Source of the DNA: an uncultured Bacteroidales bacterium
Lineage (GTDB): Bacteria; Bacteroidota; Bacteroidia; Bacteroidales; UBA932
NCBI GenBank assembly: GCA_900318355.1
Contig: ONKE01000024.1
Span: 62,001 to 126,000, forward strand
Direction of reading: 5' to 3'
DNA: 64,000 nt
In this document: in pieces, positions 16,623 through 24,347 of the stretch
Layout: each line of letters begins with the position of its first letter
Position numbering within the stretch: the first letter of the stretch is position 1
Made by a program: the position numbers and the translations under genes
Notes under the pieces: model-generated
What the model was told of the DNA's origin: nothing
Databases searched by the model: none
Seen by the model: only the letters and a program-made list of their open reading frames with translations

Positions 16623-17038
16623 ATCAGGCCCATGTGTTTTTTCCATTCCAGGTAGAAGGCCGGCGCATCCCACAGGAGCGTGTAATCCTTGTCCATAAAC
16701 ACCTGGACAGACGTGGCTTTCAGGAAGACGTCTCCGCTTCCGGGGTCGAGAATCACATAGTCGAAGACGATCTTGGCCGCATCCGTGGGCCGGTATGTAA
16801 TCCGCACCAGGGGCGTCATCCCGTACCGCAGGGGTTTCCTGTAACTGAAATTCAGTTCGACGATAGGCGCAAAGACGGACTCCGAGATGTAGCGGGCATA
16901 AGAGAGCCCGTAGCGCAGGCCGAAGGCCTCCCGGGCATCCTCCAGGTATTTGGCGTAGGCGCCGTGCCAGACGACGCCCATCATGTCCACCTCGCTGAAG
17001 CGGATCTCGATTCGTTTTTCTGCAGAGAGCAAGTCCAT
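16619..17038 (-). CDS. 4HBT-type acyl-ACP/CoA thioesterase
   Basis: 139 residues with the 4-hydroxybenzoyl-CoA thioesterase hotdog signature: 'IRFSEVDMMGVVWHGAYAKYLEDARE', where the Asp in 'SEVDMMGVVWH' is the catalytic acid. ApeK-type thioesterases in aryl polyene clusters are thought to edit or release chains. It lies 6 bp after the second dehydratase and overlaps the next ketosynthase by 4 bp. Whether it acts on CoA or ACP esters cannot be told. Confidence 0.85.
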   Translation of the reverse strand: MDLLSAEKRIEIRFSEVDMMGVVWHGAYAKYLEDAREAFGLRYGLSYARYISESVFAPIVELNFSYRKPLRYGMTPLVRITYRPTDAAKIVFDYVILDPGSGDVFLKATSVQVFMDKDYTLLWDAPAFYLEWKKHMGLI

Positions 17039-17044
17039 TTTTCC

Positions 17045-17500
17045 TTACATATCTTTTCCGGCCGTAGCCAGCTTGACCCGGCCCGTCGCGATGACCGCCT
17101 CACAGCAGCGGACAGTCGCCTCGGCCAGCGTCATCCCGAACACTTCCTCGATGACATCTACCGTCGTGGTGACGGTAGAACCGGCTTCCGCCCTCCCCCT
17201 CACCACGAAATCCCGCACGGCGCCGATATATCCGATCTGTACGTCCCGGCCCAGGATGTATTTGTTGTAAAAGCCGATGCGTGCCGCGCAGGTCTGGGCG
17301 ATGTTTTCCAGTATGCCGCAGGGCGAAAAAAAGCCGTCTTCCGTGAAAATGCCATCCTCCCCTACGATAGTCTCGGTAGTGGACGAGTCCGGCGCGAAAC
17401 GGATCAGGCGCCCGACCATCACGAAAGGATCCTGCTGCGGGAGAACCGTATGGATATCCAGCGAGCGGAGGAAATCTTCTGTAACATCCGAGAGTTTCAT
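17045..17500 (-). CDS. Hotdog dehydratase-like protein (ApeP type)
   Basis: 151 residues. The start 'VLPQQDPFVMVGRLI' and the helix region 'FFSPCGILENIAQTCAARIGFY' match the ApeP/FabA-FabZ hotdog family, with 'E' and 'Q' in the central helix where FabZ has its catalytic acid. It is the likely partner of the protein at 11629-12003: aryl polyene dehydratases work as a pair of unlike subunits (known for the family; not shown here). It shares one base with the acyltransferase upstream. Confidence 0.75.
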   Translation of the reverse strand: MKLSDVTEDFLRSLDIHTVLPQQDPFVMVGRLIRFAPDSSTTETIVGEDGIFTEDGFFSPCGILENIAQTCAARIGFYNKYILGRDVQIGYIGAVRDFVVRGRAEAGSTVTTTVDVIEEVFGMTLAEATVRCCEAVIATGRVKLATAGKDM

Positions 17501-18378
17501 CAGGCCCAGAAATCAAAGAAATTAAACCATTGGGTCGGATAGAGGCGGACCATCCGCTCTAATTCGGCGATATATGCCCGGCACAATTGCCCGATCTGTT
17601 CCCTGCGTGGCAGGTCGCGGCCGTAGCCGAGCGGCGTGAGGTAAATTTTGTATTTCTTAGCCCCCTCCTTCATCACATTCACGGAGAGCACATCCACTCC
17701 GCGCATGGCCGCCACGCTGAAGGGGCCCTGCGGGAAGGACGCCTCCTTTCCCAGAAAAGGGGCCCGGATGCAGCGGGAGCCCGCCATGTGCCGGTCCGTG
17801 GGAAAACTGACGATATCGCCGCGGACCAGGGCCCGGTCGATCTCGAACAGGTGGCTCATGTCCTCCTGCATGGCAATCATGCTGACGTTGGTCTTCCCGA
17901 ACATGCCGCTGCGGTTGCGCATGACGGATTCTTTCTCGGAGGAATAGACCACTGCATGGATGCCCTTGCGGGCGGAAACCAGGGAATACCCGGCGATTTC
18001 ATAGTTCCCGATATGGGAACTCAGCATGACAAAACCCTCCTCCTTCGCCTCCAGGGCCTTGAAGAAGGCGTCGCCTTCATATTCCACCTCAAAGGACTTG
18101 CCCGCATACATGGCAAAGCGGTCGATGACGACCTGCGAGAAGAGGCAGTGGTTCCGGTAGGTGAGCCAGCAGGATTTCAGGGACGGGAAGCCCAGGCGGG
18201 TATGGAAAAAAGCGTAGGCGCTGCGGCCGCTCCGGTTGAACAGGACACACCAGGGGACGATGAACAGGGATGAAAAGGCATAGACAGGCCGCGGGCCGAC
18301 CATGCGCAGGAGCCGGACGAGATTCCTGTGCATCCATCCGTTCCCAAACGTGGATCCTTCCCATTGGCGTCCGGCCAT
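17500..18378 (-). CDS. LpxL/HtrB-like acyltransferase
   Basis: 292 residues of the lauroyl/myristoyl acyltransferase family. The active-site block is 'LSSHIGNYEIAGYSL' (H-x4-E, as in LpxL), followed by 'VYSSEKESVMRN' and 'SFPTDRHMAGSR'; the C-terminus 'YPTQWFNFFDFW' is the typical final motif. In aryl polyene loci this protein (ApeD-like) probably acylates the lipid anchor at the inner membrane. A hydrophobic segment around residues 30-50 may anchor it. It lies 6 bp after the second ACP and shares a base with the dehydratase. Confidence 0.85.
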   Translation of the reverse strand: MAGRQWEGSTFGNGWMHRNLVRLLRMVGPRPVYAFSSLFIVPWCVLFNRSGRSAYAFFHTRLGFPSLKSCWLTYRNHCLFSQVVIDRFAMYAGKSFEVEYEGDAFFKALEAKEEGFVMLSSHIGNYEIAGYSLVSARKGIHAVVYSSEKESVMRNRSGMFGKTNVSMIAMQEDMSHLFEIDRALVRGDIVSFPTDRHMAGSRCIRAPFLGKEASFPQGPFSVAAMRGVDVLSVNVMKEGAKKYKIYLTPLGYGRDLPRREQIGQLCRAYIAELERMVRLYPTQWFNFFDFWA

Positions 18379-18384
18379 CGCTCC

Positions 18385-18627
18385 CTAGTTTACCTTCGAT
18401 TCAATGTAATCGCAGAATTTCGCGAAGGTATTGACGCCCTTGAGTTCCTCCTGCCGGATTTTGAAACCGAAATGCTCGTTGATAAGGACGACGATATCCA
18501 CATAATCCAGGCTGTCTATTCCCAGGTCCTCTTTCAGCCGGGCCTCCGGGAAAATGTTTCCTTCGTCCACTTCGATATCTTCAATCAGGAGCTGTCTTAC
18601 TTTTTCTTCAATTTCGCGTCTTTCCAT
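18385..18627 (-). CDS. Acyl carrier protein
   Basis: 80 residues, with Ser39 in 'DLGIDSLDYVDIV' as the phosphopantetheine site. It is 8 bp after the first ketosynthase of the operon and 6 bp before the LpxL-like acyltransferase, so it may hand chains to that enzyme. The second of two free ACPs in the operon. Confidence 0.9.
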   Translation of the reverse strand: MERREIEEKVRQLLIEDIEVDEGNIFPEARLKEDLGIDSLDYVDIVVLINEHFGFKIRQEELKGVNTFAKFCDYIESKVN

Positions 18628-18635
18628 GTTCAGTT

Positions 18636-19859
18636 TTATGCTATTTTTTTGATAATCAAGGTACTGTTTGTCCCGCCAAAACCGAAGGAATTGCTCAGGA
18701 CCGTATTCACGGGCATCTCGATGGTCTGCGTGGCGATGTTCAGTCCGCTGGAGAATTCATCCGGCTGCCCGAAATTGATATTGGGAGCCACGAAGTTGTG
18801 CTGCATCATGATGAGCGAATAGACGACTTCGCTTGCACCGGCCATCCAGCACTCGTGCCCTGTCATGCTCTTGGTGCTGCTGATTTTCGCCCGCGTGCCG
18901 CCGAAGATTGCGCCCAGGGCCTGCGCTTCGCAGGAGTCGCCCTGGCGCGTACCGGTGGCATGGGCGTTGACGTAATCCACCTCTCCTGGATCGATCCCGG
19001 CATCCGCCAGGGCCCGGCGCATGGCCCGCTCGCAGCCTTCCGGACTGGGCTGGCTGATGACGGGCGTGCCATTCGAGGAGAACCCGTATCCCACGACTTC
19101 GGACAGGATGGTCGCACCGCGGGCGAGGGCGTGATCGTATTCTTCCAGCACAAGGGCGGCCGCTCCCCCGCTCGGAACCAGGCCGTCCCGGCTGCTGTCG
19201 AAGGGACGGCTCGCTTTCTCCGGCTCGGAAATCCGCTTCGAAAACGCACCCAGGGCATCGAAGGAGGCCATGGAATACTGGTTTGTCTCCTGGGCGCCGC
19301 CGCAGAGGATTACATCCTGAAGGCCGTCGCGGATCAGGAGATAGGCCAGGCCGATGGCATGGCTCCCGCTGGCGCAGGCCGCACTCACCGTGAAATTGAC
19401 GCCCTTCAGACGGAAAATCGTGCTGAGATTCATGTTGACCGTCGAATTCATCGCCTGGAAAATAAAGGACTGTCCCAGGAGTTCCGTGTCATGTTTCTCC
19501 TGCATAATCCTTTCCGCTTCGATGACGGGTTTGGCGGAGGAATCGTTCCCGAAGATACATCCGATTTCGTTCCTATCCAGATAGTCCCCGTCCATGCCTG
19601 CCATCTCCAGGGCCTGGGATGCAGCCATGAAGGCATATTCCGCCTCCTCGGAGAGTCCTCGGCGCAGATGGCGGTCGATGACGCCCTTGAGCGAGGGCCT
19701 GGGCACGATCCCTGTCAGCGGCGACTGGAAACCATACTGAAGCCGCTCAGGCTCCAAGCCGATACCGGATTTCCCCTGATACAGGGATTCTTTCACCTGT
19801 TCGATGCTGGTCCCGATGCAGGACCAGATTCCCATTCCACTTATAACGACACGACGCAT
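18636..19859 (-). CDS. FabF-like ketosynthase
   Basis: 407 residues from the ATG at 19859 ('MRRVVISGMGIWSCIG'); an in-frame ATG at 19946 would sit inside the ketoreductase gene. The triad is complete: Cys162 ('SAACASGSH'), His300 ('NAHATGTRQGD') and His335 ('SMTGHECWMAGA'). Length and motifs are those of FabF/ApeR-type ketosynthases without extra domains. Together with the adjacent FabG-like enzyme it forms the first gene pair of the operon, one base apart. It may initiate or extend the polyene chain. Confidence 0.85.
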   Translation of the reverse strand: MRRVVISGMGIWSCIGTSIEQVKESLYQGKSGIGLEPERLQYGFQSPLTGIVPRPSLKGVIDRHLRRGLSEEAEYAFMAASQALEMAGMDGDYLDRNEIGCIFGNDSSAKPVIEAERIMQEKHDTELLGQSFIFQAMNSTVNMNLSTIFRLKGVNFTVSAACASGSHAIGLAYLLIRDGLQDVILCGGAQETNQYSMASFDALGAFSKRISEPEKASRPFDSSRDGLVPSGGAAALVLEEYDHALARGATILSEVVGYGFSSNGTPVISQPSPEGCERAMRRALADAGIDPGEVDYVNAHATGTRQGDSCEAQALGAIFGGTRAKISSTKSMTGHECWMAGASEVVYSLIMMQHNFVAPNINFGQPDEFSSGLNIATQTIEMPVNTVLSNSFGFGGTNSTLIIKKIA

Positions 19860-19860
19860 A

Positions 19861-20595
19861 TCAGTAAAGCCCTCCGTTGATGTTGATTGTCTCCCCGGTA
19901 ATGTATCCCGCCTGTTCCGAACAAAGGAAGCCCACCAGGTCGGCAACTTCCTCGGGCTTTCCGAAACGCTTCATCGGTATCAATTTCTTCAGTTCCTCCT
20001 CCGGAAGATCCCTGGTCATATCGGTCGAGATGAAGCCGGGGGCTACGGCGTTGACGGTCACATTGCGCGAGGCCGTCTCCTGGGCCAGCGCCCGGGTGGC
20101 GCCGATGACGGCGGATTTGGCAGCGCAATAATTCGTCTGGCCCGAAAGTCCTTTGACCCCGGACAGGGAGGACATGTTCACGATACGGCCGCCATGGCCC
20201 CGCGCCATCATTTTCGGCAGCAGGAAGCGCGTCACATAGAAAAGTCCGTCCACGGAAGTCCGGATTACCGAATCCCAGTCCTCGTCCGTCATCATGAACA
20301 TCAGGCTGTCCCGGGCGATGCCGGCGTTGTTGACCAGATAGGCGATGTAGTCGTCCGGATGGGCCTGTTCCCATGAGCCGAGGGCTGCCTCCACCATCGC
20401 CTTGTCGCTGACATCAAAACGGAGCGGAGTGGCTCCGCCGCCCTCACTTTCGATGAGATCGCACACCTGGCGGGCCGCCGCTTCGTTGGAATGATACCCG
20501 ACGATGACGGGGATGCCCATCCGGGAGAGTTTCAGGCACACTGCCCTGCCGATTCCCCGGGATCCTCCGGTAACAAGTGCATATTTCAATCCCAT
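19861..20595 (-). CDS. 3-oxoacyl-ACP reductase (FabG/ApeQ-like)
   Basis: 244 residues of the short-chain dehydrogenase family. 'VTGGSRGIGRAV' binds NADP(H), 'NNAG' follows, and the catalytic set is Ser in 'NMSSLSG' with Tyr and Lys in 'NYCAAKSAV'. The C-terminus 'GYITGETININGGLY' is the FabG tail. It is the first gene of the 16-gene polyene operon, with a TAACTTTG -7 element at 20627-20634. Role: reduces the beta-keto group after each elongation step. Confidence 0.9.
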   Translation of the reverse strand: MGLKYALVTGGSRGIGRAVCLKLSRMGIPVIVGYHSNEAAARQVCDLIESEGGGATPLRFDVSDKAMVEAALGSWEQAHPDDYIAYLVNNAGIARDSLMFMMTDEDWDSVIRTSVDGLFYVTRFLLPKMMARGHGGRIVNMSSLSGVKGLSGQTNYCAAKSAVIGATRALAQETASRNVTVNAVAPGFISTDMTRDLPEEELKKLIPMKRFGKPEEVADLVGFLCSEQAGYITGETININGGLY

Positions 20596-20626
20596 TACGA
20601 AACTTCCGAATTATATAAGAATTATG

Positions 20627-20634
20627 CAAAGTTA
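20627..20634 (-). promoter_or_regulatory. -7 element of the polyene operon promoter
   Basis: On the minus strand this reads TAACTTTG, an exact TAnnTTTG match. The start codon of the ketoreductase is at 20595, so the leader would be about 27 nt. The -33 element is unclear: a TTTG lies only 12 bp upstream and a TTGG about 22 bp upstream. Confidence 0.55.
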
Positions 20635-20819
20635 ATAAGAATTTTTCAAATAACCGCCAACTCCACCGGGGCAATGCCGCAGCGCAAGAGGGTGGCCTGC
20701 GATGCAGATACAGCCGTTGCGACTTAAAGGTCCCAAAAATGCAATTACAGGCTTGCGAGAGGGTATTTTTATCCAAAATAGGAACATTTAGGGCATTTTA
20801 AGGGCTTTTTCTGCTGCTT

Positions 20820-20854
20820 TTTGTTGTTAAGTTAAAAAATAAAGTATATCTTTG
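20820..20854 (+). promoter_or_regulatory. HU promoter
   Basis: TATCTTTG at 20847-20854 matches the -7 consensus, and TTTG at 20820-20823 lies 23 bp upstream, slightly longer than the usual 19-21. The leader of about 45 nt is very A/T-rich and has no Shine-Dalgarno sequence, as expected in Bacteroidota. Confidence 0.55.
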
Positions 20855-20902
20855 CCGAACGTTTTTGCGCTAATTACTTAACTTATAACAATAAATAATA
20901 TT

Positions 20903-21178
20903 ATGACAAAGGCAGAGATCGTTAACGAGGTTGCAAAAGCAACCGGTATCGAGAAAATCGCAGTCCAGACTGTGGTTGAATCTTTCATGGAAAGTGTAAA
21001 GGGCTCCCTGGCAAAGGGAGAGCCGGTCTACCTCCGTGGTTTTGGCAGCTTCATCATCAAGCATCGCGCTGAGAAGGCCGCCCGCAACATCACCCGCAAC
21101 ACCACGATGACTATTCCGGCACACGACATCCCGGCTTTCAAGCCTGCGAAAGTTTTCGTTGCCGCTGTCAAAGAGTAA
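20903..21178 (+). CDS. HU-family DNA-binding protein
   Basis: 91 residues, the standard length of HU/IHF subunits. 'MTKAEIVNEVAKATGI' starts the helical dimerisation body, 'LRGFGSFIIKHRAEKAARNITRN' is the signature of the beta arm, and 'IPAHDIPAFKPAKVF' closes the fold. It bends and compacts DNA as a dimer. It stands immediately upstream of the 29-residue basic protein and RNase G genes and probably shares a transcript with at least the former. Confidence 0.95.
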   Translation: MTKAEIVNEVAKATGIEKIAVQTVVESFMESVKGSLAKGEPVYLRGFGSFIIKHRAEKAARNITRNTTMTIPAHDIPAFKPAKVFVAAVKE

Positions 21179-21199
21179 TCATTAAAAACAATTTGAGCT

Positions 21200-21289
21200 A
21201 TGCCTAGCGGTAAAAAAAGAAAACGTCATAAGATGGCGACGCACAAGCGTAAAAAGCGCTTGCGCAAGAACAGACACAAGAAGAAATAG
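21200..21289 (+). CDS. 29-residue highly basic protein, possible ribosomal protein
   Basis: A short frame, ATG at 21200 and TAG at 21287-21289, encodes 29 residues of which about 18 are Lys, Arg or His ('MPSGKKRKRHKMATHKRKKR' then 'LRKNRHKKK'). It lies 21 bp after the HU stop codon and 84 bp before the RNase G gene. I recognise this as a very conserved Bacteroidota-specific small protein in this gene order. Its composition is that of a ribosomal tail protein, and it may be the Bacteroidota ribosomal protein reported as bL38; I cannot confirm that identity from the sequence alone. Confidence 0.75.
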   Translation: MPSGKKRKRHKMATHKRKKRLRKNRHKKK

Positions 21290-21303
21290 TCTGCGTCGCC
21301 ATT

Positions 21304-21355
21304 TTAGCAGCATGCTAATGAAAGGGGCTGACCGGAAATGCCGGACGGCCCCTTT
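21304..21355 (+). terminator. Two hairpins before rng: terminator, attenuator or processing site
   Basis: The first hairpin has a 6-bp stem (21304-21309 with 21313-21318, loop GCA). The second has an 8-bp GC-rich stem (21321-21328 AAAGGGGC with 21348-21355 GCCCCTTT) and a CCGG/CCGG inner pairing (21332-21335 with 21341-21344). Only a weak T run follows (TTTGTAATGTTCT), so it may slow or process rather than fully end transcription. The rng start codon lies 18 bp after the second stem. Confidence 0.55.
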
Positions 21356-21373
21356 GTAATGTTCTAACCCTCT

Positions 21374-22951
21374 ATGGAGTCTGAAAAGGAATCCTCGAAA
21401 GACCTGATTGTCGACGTTTCGGCAACGGAAGTTCACATCGCCCTGATGGAAGACCACAGGCTGACTGAACTTAACAAAGAGTCCAGCTCGACGCGCAATT
21501 TCTCGGTAGGCGACACCTATCTCGGAAGAGTCAAACGGGTAATGCCCGCGCTCAATGCTGCTTTCGTGGACATCGGAGATGAAAAAGAGGCTTTCATCCA
21601 CTATCTGGACCTCGGTCTGCATTTCGACGCATTCGACGAGTTCGTCAGGAAGACAAATCCCGGCACCAATGCCAAGGACGTATTCTCCGGCATAAAGCTC
21701 GGCCCCGCCCTCGAAAAGGAGGGACGCATCGAAAACGTGCTGAAGAAAGACCAGATGATCATCGTCCAGATAGTCAAGGAGCCCATTTCCACGAAGGGAT
21801 CTCGACTGACTGCAGAGATTTCACTGGCAGGACGGAACATTGTACTTCTACCCTTCGCCGAGAAGGTGAGCGTCTCCTCGAAAATATCCTCGAAAGAGGA
21901 AAAAAGGAGATTGGAAACACTTGTAGGGAGCATCCTTCCCAATAATTACGGCGCAATCATCCGCACAGCCGCCGAAGGAAAACGCGCGGCGGTCCTGGTA
22001 GCGGAGCTCAAGTCGCTGATTCAGAAATGGGAAGACTCCTGGAAAAAACTGACCCGATCCAAGGGTGTGCAGCAACTGCTGAGTGAATACAGCAAGACTA
22101 CCACTATCCTGAGAGACCTGCTCAACGATTCCTTCACCAATGTCTATGTCAATGACGCCAAGGAATTCGAGGAGATAAAGCGATACATTTCGGTAATCGC
22201 GCCGGACCAGGAAAAAATCGTCAAACTCTATGACGGCAAGGAACCCATCTTCGACCATTTCGAAGTCAACCGCCAGATTAAGAGTTCCTTCGGAAAAGTG
22301 GTACCCATCAAACAGGGGGCCTACCTGGTGATCGAGTCGACGGAAGCTTTGAACGTAGTAGACGTCAACAGCGGCACACGCGCCAAAAACAAGGAACAGG
22401 AGGAAAACACCTTCGACGTGAACCGCTACGCCGCGGAAGAAATCGCCCGGCAGCTGCGTCTGCGCGACATGGGCGGCATAGTCATCATCGACTTCATCGA
22501 CATGGAGTCCGTCGAGCACCGCAACGAGCTCTATAAATATATGGTAGAGCTTATGGCCTCCGACAGGGCCAAACACAATGTCCTGCCGCTGACAAAGTTC
22601 GGACTGATGCAGATAACCCGCCAGAGGGTGCGCCCCGCCACCGAAATCAACACCGCAGAGGTGTGTCCGGTGTGCCACGGGACAGGCAAGATCACTTCCA
22701 GCGCAGTTATCGACGAACAGATCGAGCGCAGGCTTGCTTACTACGTTAACGACAAGAAGCTCAGCAGCTTCACGCTTAAGACCAGCCCCATCCTGGGGGC
22801 CTATCTTTCCAGGACGGACGGCCTCTTCGGTTCGTCCTACCTGGGAAAGTGGAAAAAGAAGTACAAATGTAAAATCACTCTGACGGAATCATCCGAATTT
22901 ACCGTCCTTCAGAATGAATTCTACACTGAAAAAGGAGAGAAGCTCGACTAG
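21374..22951 (+). CDS. rng: Ribonuclease E/G family endoribonuclease
   Basis: 525 residues, the size of RNase G (CafA). An S1 RNA-binding domain near residues 40-130 ('NFSVGDTYLGRVKRVMPALNAAFVDIG') is followed by the RNase H-like catalytic core. Metal-binding Asp residues lie in 'LNVVDVNSG' (about residue 328) and 'VIIDFIDMES' (about 371). The zinc-link motif 'CPVCHGTGK' follows. There is no long C-terminal degradosome arm as in RNase E. Role: 5'-sensing cleavage of rRNA precursors and mRNA. The stop codon lies in the loop of the terminator. Confidence 0.95.
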   Translation: MESEKESSKDLIVDVSATEVHIALMEDHRLTELNKESSSTRNFSVGDTYLGRVKRVMPALNAAFVDIGDEKEAFIHYLDLGLHFDAFDEFVRKTNPGTNAKDVFSGIKLGPALEKEGRIENVLKKDQMIIVQIVKEPISTKGSRLTAEISLAGRNIVLLPFAEKVSVSSKISSKEEKRRLETLVGSILPNNYGAIIRTAAEGKRAAVLVAELKSLIQKWEDSWKKLTRSKGVQQLLSEYSKTTTILRDLLNDSFTNVYVNDAKEFEEIKRYISVIAPDQEKIVKLYDGKEPIFDHFEVNRQIKSSFGKVVPIKQGAYLVIESTEALNVVDVNSGTRAKNKEQEENTFDVNRYAAEEIARQLRLRDMGGIVIIDFIDMESVEHRNELYKYMVELMASDRAKHNVLPLTKFGLMQITRQRVRPATEINTAEVCPVCHGTGKITSSAVIDEQIERRLAYYVNDKKLSSFTLKTSPILGAYLSRTDGLFGSSYLGKWKKKYKCKITLTESSEFTVLQNEFYTEKGEKLD

Positions 22952-22968
22952 CGTCGAGCTTCTCTTTT
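22936..22968. terminator. Bidirectional terminator between rng and the TMEM43-like gene
   Basis: A perfect 13-bp stem (22936-22948 with 22953-22965) with a TAGC loop, followed on the plus strand by TTT and preceded by AAAAA, so it can end transcription from both sides. The rng stop codon TAG (22949-22951) is part of the loop; the last coding bases form the left arm. Confidence 0.85.
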
Positions 22969-22989
22969 ATCCATATGTTCACTGAGGGA

Positions 22990-24258
22990 TTATTCCTCCT
23001 TGCCGGGCTCGGCTGCAGGAGCCTCGGGAGCGACCGGCGCCACAGCAGGGGCGGGCTCTGCCGCGGCGACAGCGTCCTTCTTCTCCTTACCCTTCTTGGC
23101 AAAGAACCATATCAGTCCGCCTGCAACCGCAAGCAGCAATATACCCAGGAGCGGCCTGTACCATATCCAGCCGAGGGCTATTACAATCAGGGTCCATGCA
23201 AGGGCGACGACGAACAGGGCGATGTTTACACCCATGCCGACGATGTTCGCAAGGAAAGGAAGCACCTTGAAGAGGGTCTCGATGATCTTGAAGATGTTCT
23301 TCAGGCCGAAGTAGATCAGCAGAAATCCGATAAGACGGAGGATCCAAGCCGTCATCCTGTTGCCGGCATGCTCGGTGGCGAACATGTTTTCGCGGCTGAC
23401 GTCACCGTCGGTAAGGGTCATCATCGAGTAGCCATTCTTGGCGGTGAATTTCTCGAAGGTGCTGCCGTTGACCACGGCCAGGATGGATACTTCGCCCGGG
23501 AGAACCTTGCTGTAGGTGACGCGCACGTCGCCGACCTCGGCATGGTTGGGATTGAGGCCGATGTAGATTACATTGCCGCTGGGGTGGAGGAAGGTGTCGG
23601 TCTCGCCGGCCTTGTAGTATTTGCGGAATTCGGCTTCGTAGCTTGCAACCACGTCGTCGGAGAGTTCCACCGTCAAAGGCGAGCTGTTGTTCATCTGGCT
23701 GATCAGGCCTTCAGGGAAGGTGTAGGCGCCGAAAGTGACGTTCTGGGCAGTCCAGGTCTGGTCTTCGAGGTTGAGGAGGACATCGTTTTCGATGCCGCGA
23801 TAATCCGGATCGGCAAAATCCGAGGTGCTGACCGGGCTGCCGACCCACTCCTTGCTGTAGGTGTAGGTGGTAGTGGTCTCCTGGCCGCCTCCGACTTTGT
23901 CACGGGTCTCGGTCTTGGTGTGCTCGACCCACTGATAGAACTCAACGTTGCGGATGAGTTTGACGGCATTGAGGCTGATGCCGAACTGACCGTCGCTGAG
24001 GACGTCCTTCGTATCGGCAAAACCGCTGGCATGAACCATCTTTCCGTTCATCTCGGGGTTGACGGAAGCGATGTCTCCGAGTTCGACGCAGACCTTGTCG
24101 GCCTCTTTGAGCATCTTTGTAGTCTTGACGGTGCGGCCCTCATTCCAGAAAAGAAGTACCGTACCGGCAATCAGCATCAAGAAACCCATTCCGATACCGG
24201 AGAATGAATTCTTGAGGCGCTGGCCGTAGGAAGTGTTGGTTGTTACTGTGTAAGCCAT
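22990..24258 (-). CDS. TMEM43-family membrane protein
   Basis: 422 residues. The start 'TSYGQRLKNSFSGIGMGFLMLIAG' followed by 'LLFWNEGRTVKT' is the TMEM43 (LUMA) signature found in bacteria and in the animal inner nuclear membrane. A first membrane helix (about 20-37) is followed by a roughly 260-residue soluble domain and a cluster of three or four helices at about 305-395. The C-terminal tail is rich in Ala, Pro and Glu. The molecular function of bacterial members is unknown. It has its own promoter (TATCTTTG at 24296-24289) and ends at the shared terminator with rng. Confidence 0.85.
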   Translation of the reverse strand: MAYTVTTNTSYGQRLKNSFSGIGMGFLMLIAGTVLLFWNEGRTVKTTKMLKEADKVCVELGDIASVNPEMNGKMVHASGFADTKDVLSDGQFGISLNAVKLIRNVEFYQWVEHTKTETRDKVGGGQETTTTYTYSKEWVGSPVSTSDFADPDYRGIENDVLLNLEDQTWTAQNVTFGAYTFPEGLISQMNNSSPLTVELSDDVVASYEAEFRKYYKAGETDTFLHPSGNVIYIGLNPNHAEVGDVRVTYSKVLPGEVSILAVVNGSTFEKFTAKNGYSMMTLTDGDVSRENMFATEHAGNRMTAWILRLIGFLLIYFGLKNIFKIIETLFKVLPFLANIVGMGVNIALFVVALAWTLIVIALGWIWYRPLLGILLLAVAGGLIWFFAKKGKEKKDAVAAAEPAPAVAPVAPEAPAAEPGKEE

Positions 24259-24288
24259 AGTATTAGGTGTTTAGGAATTGTCCGGATA

Positions 24289-24320
24289 CAAAGATACCAT
24301 TCCACAATCTTCCGTGCAAT
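24289..24320 (-). promoter_or_regulatory. Promoter of the TMEM43-like gene
   Basis: On the minus strand TATCTTTG occupies 24296-24289 and ATTG (near TTTG) lies at 24320-24317, 20 bp apart. The leader before the ATG at 24258 would be about 26 nt. Confidence 0.6.
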
Positions 24321-24347
24321 AACGAAAAATACTTATTTTACACCATA

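Larger units (their letters stand above)
20596..20902. other. Divergent intergenic region between polyene operon and HU
   Basis: This 307-bp gap holds two promoters facing outward, annotated separately, and an AT-rich stretch around 20740-20850. The middle (about 20660-20740) is more GC-rich; no conserved gene, tRNA or clear hairpin was recognised there. A minus-strand open frame through it (up to 20776) has no family features and is treated as spurious. Confidence 0.6.

Noticed and set aside
20660..20776. Small minus-strand frame upstream of the ketoreductase
   Set aside because: It reads through the promoter region and has no family features.
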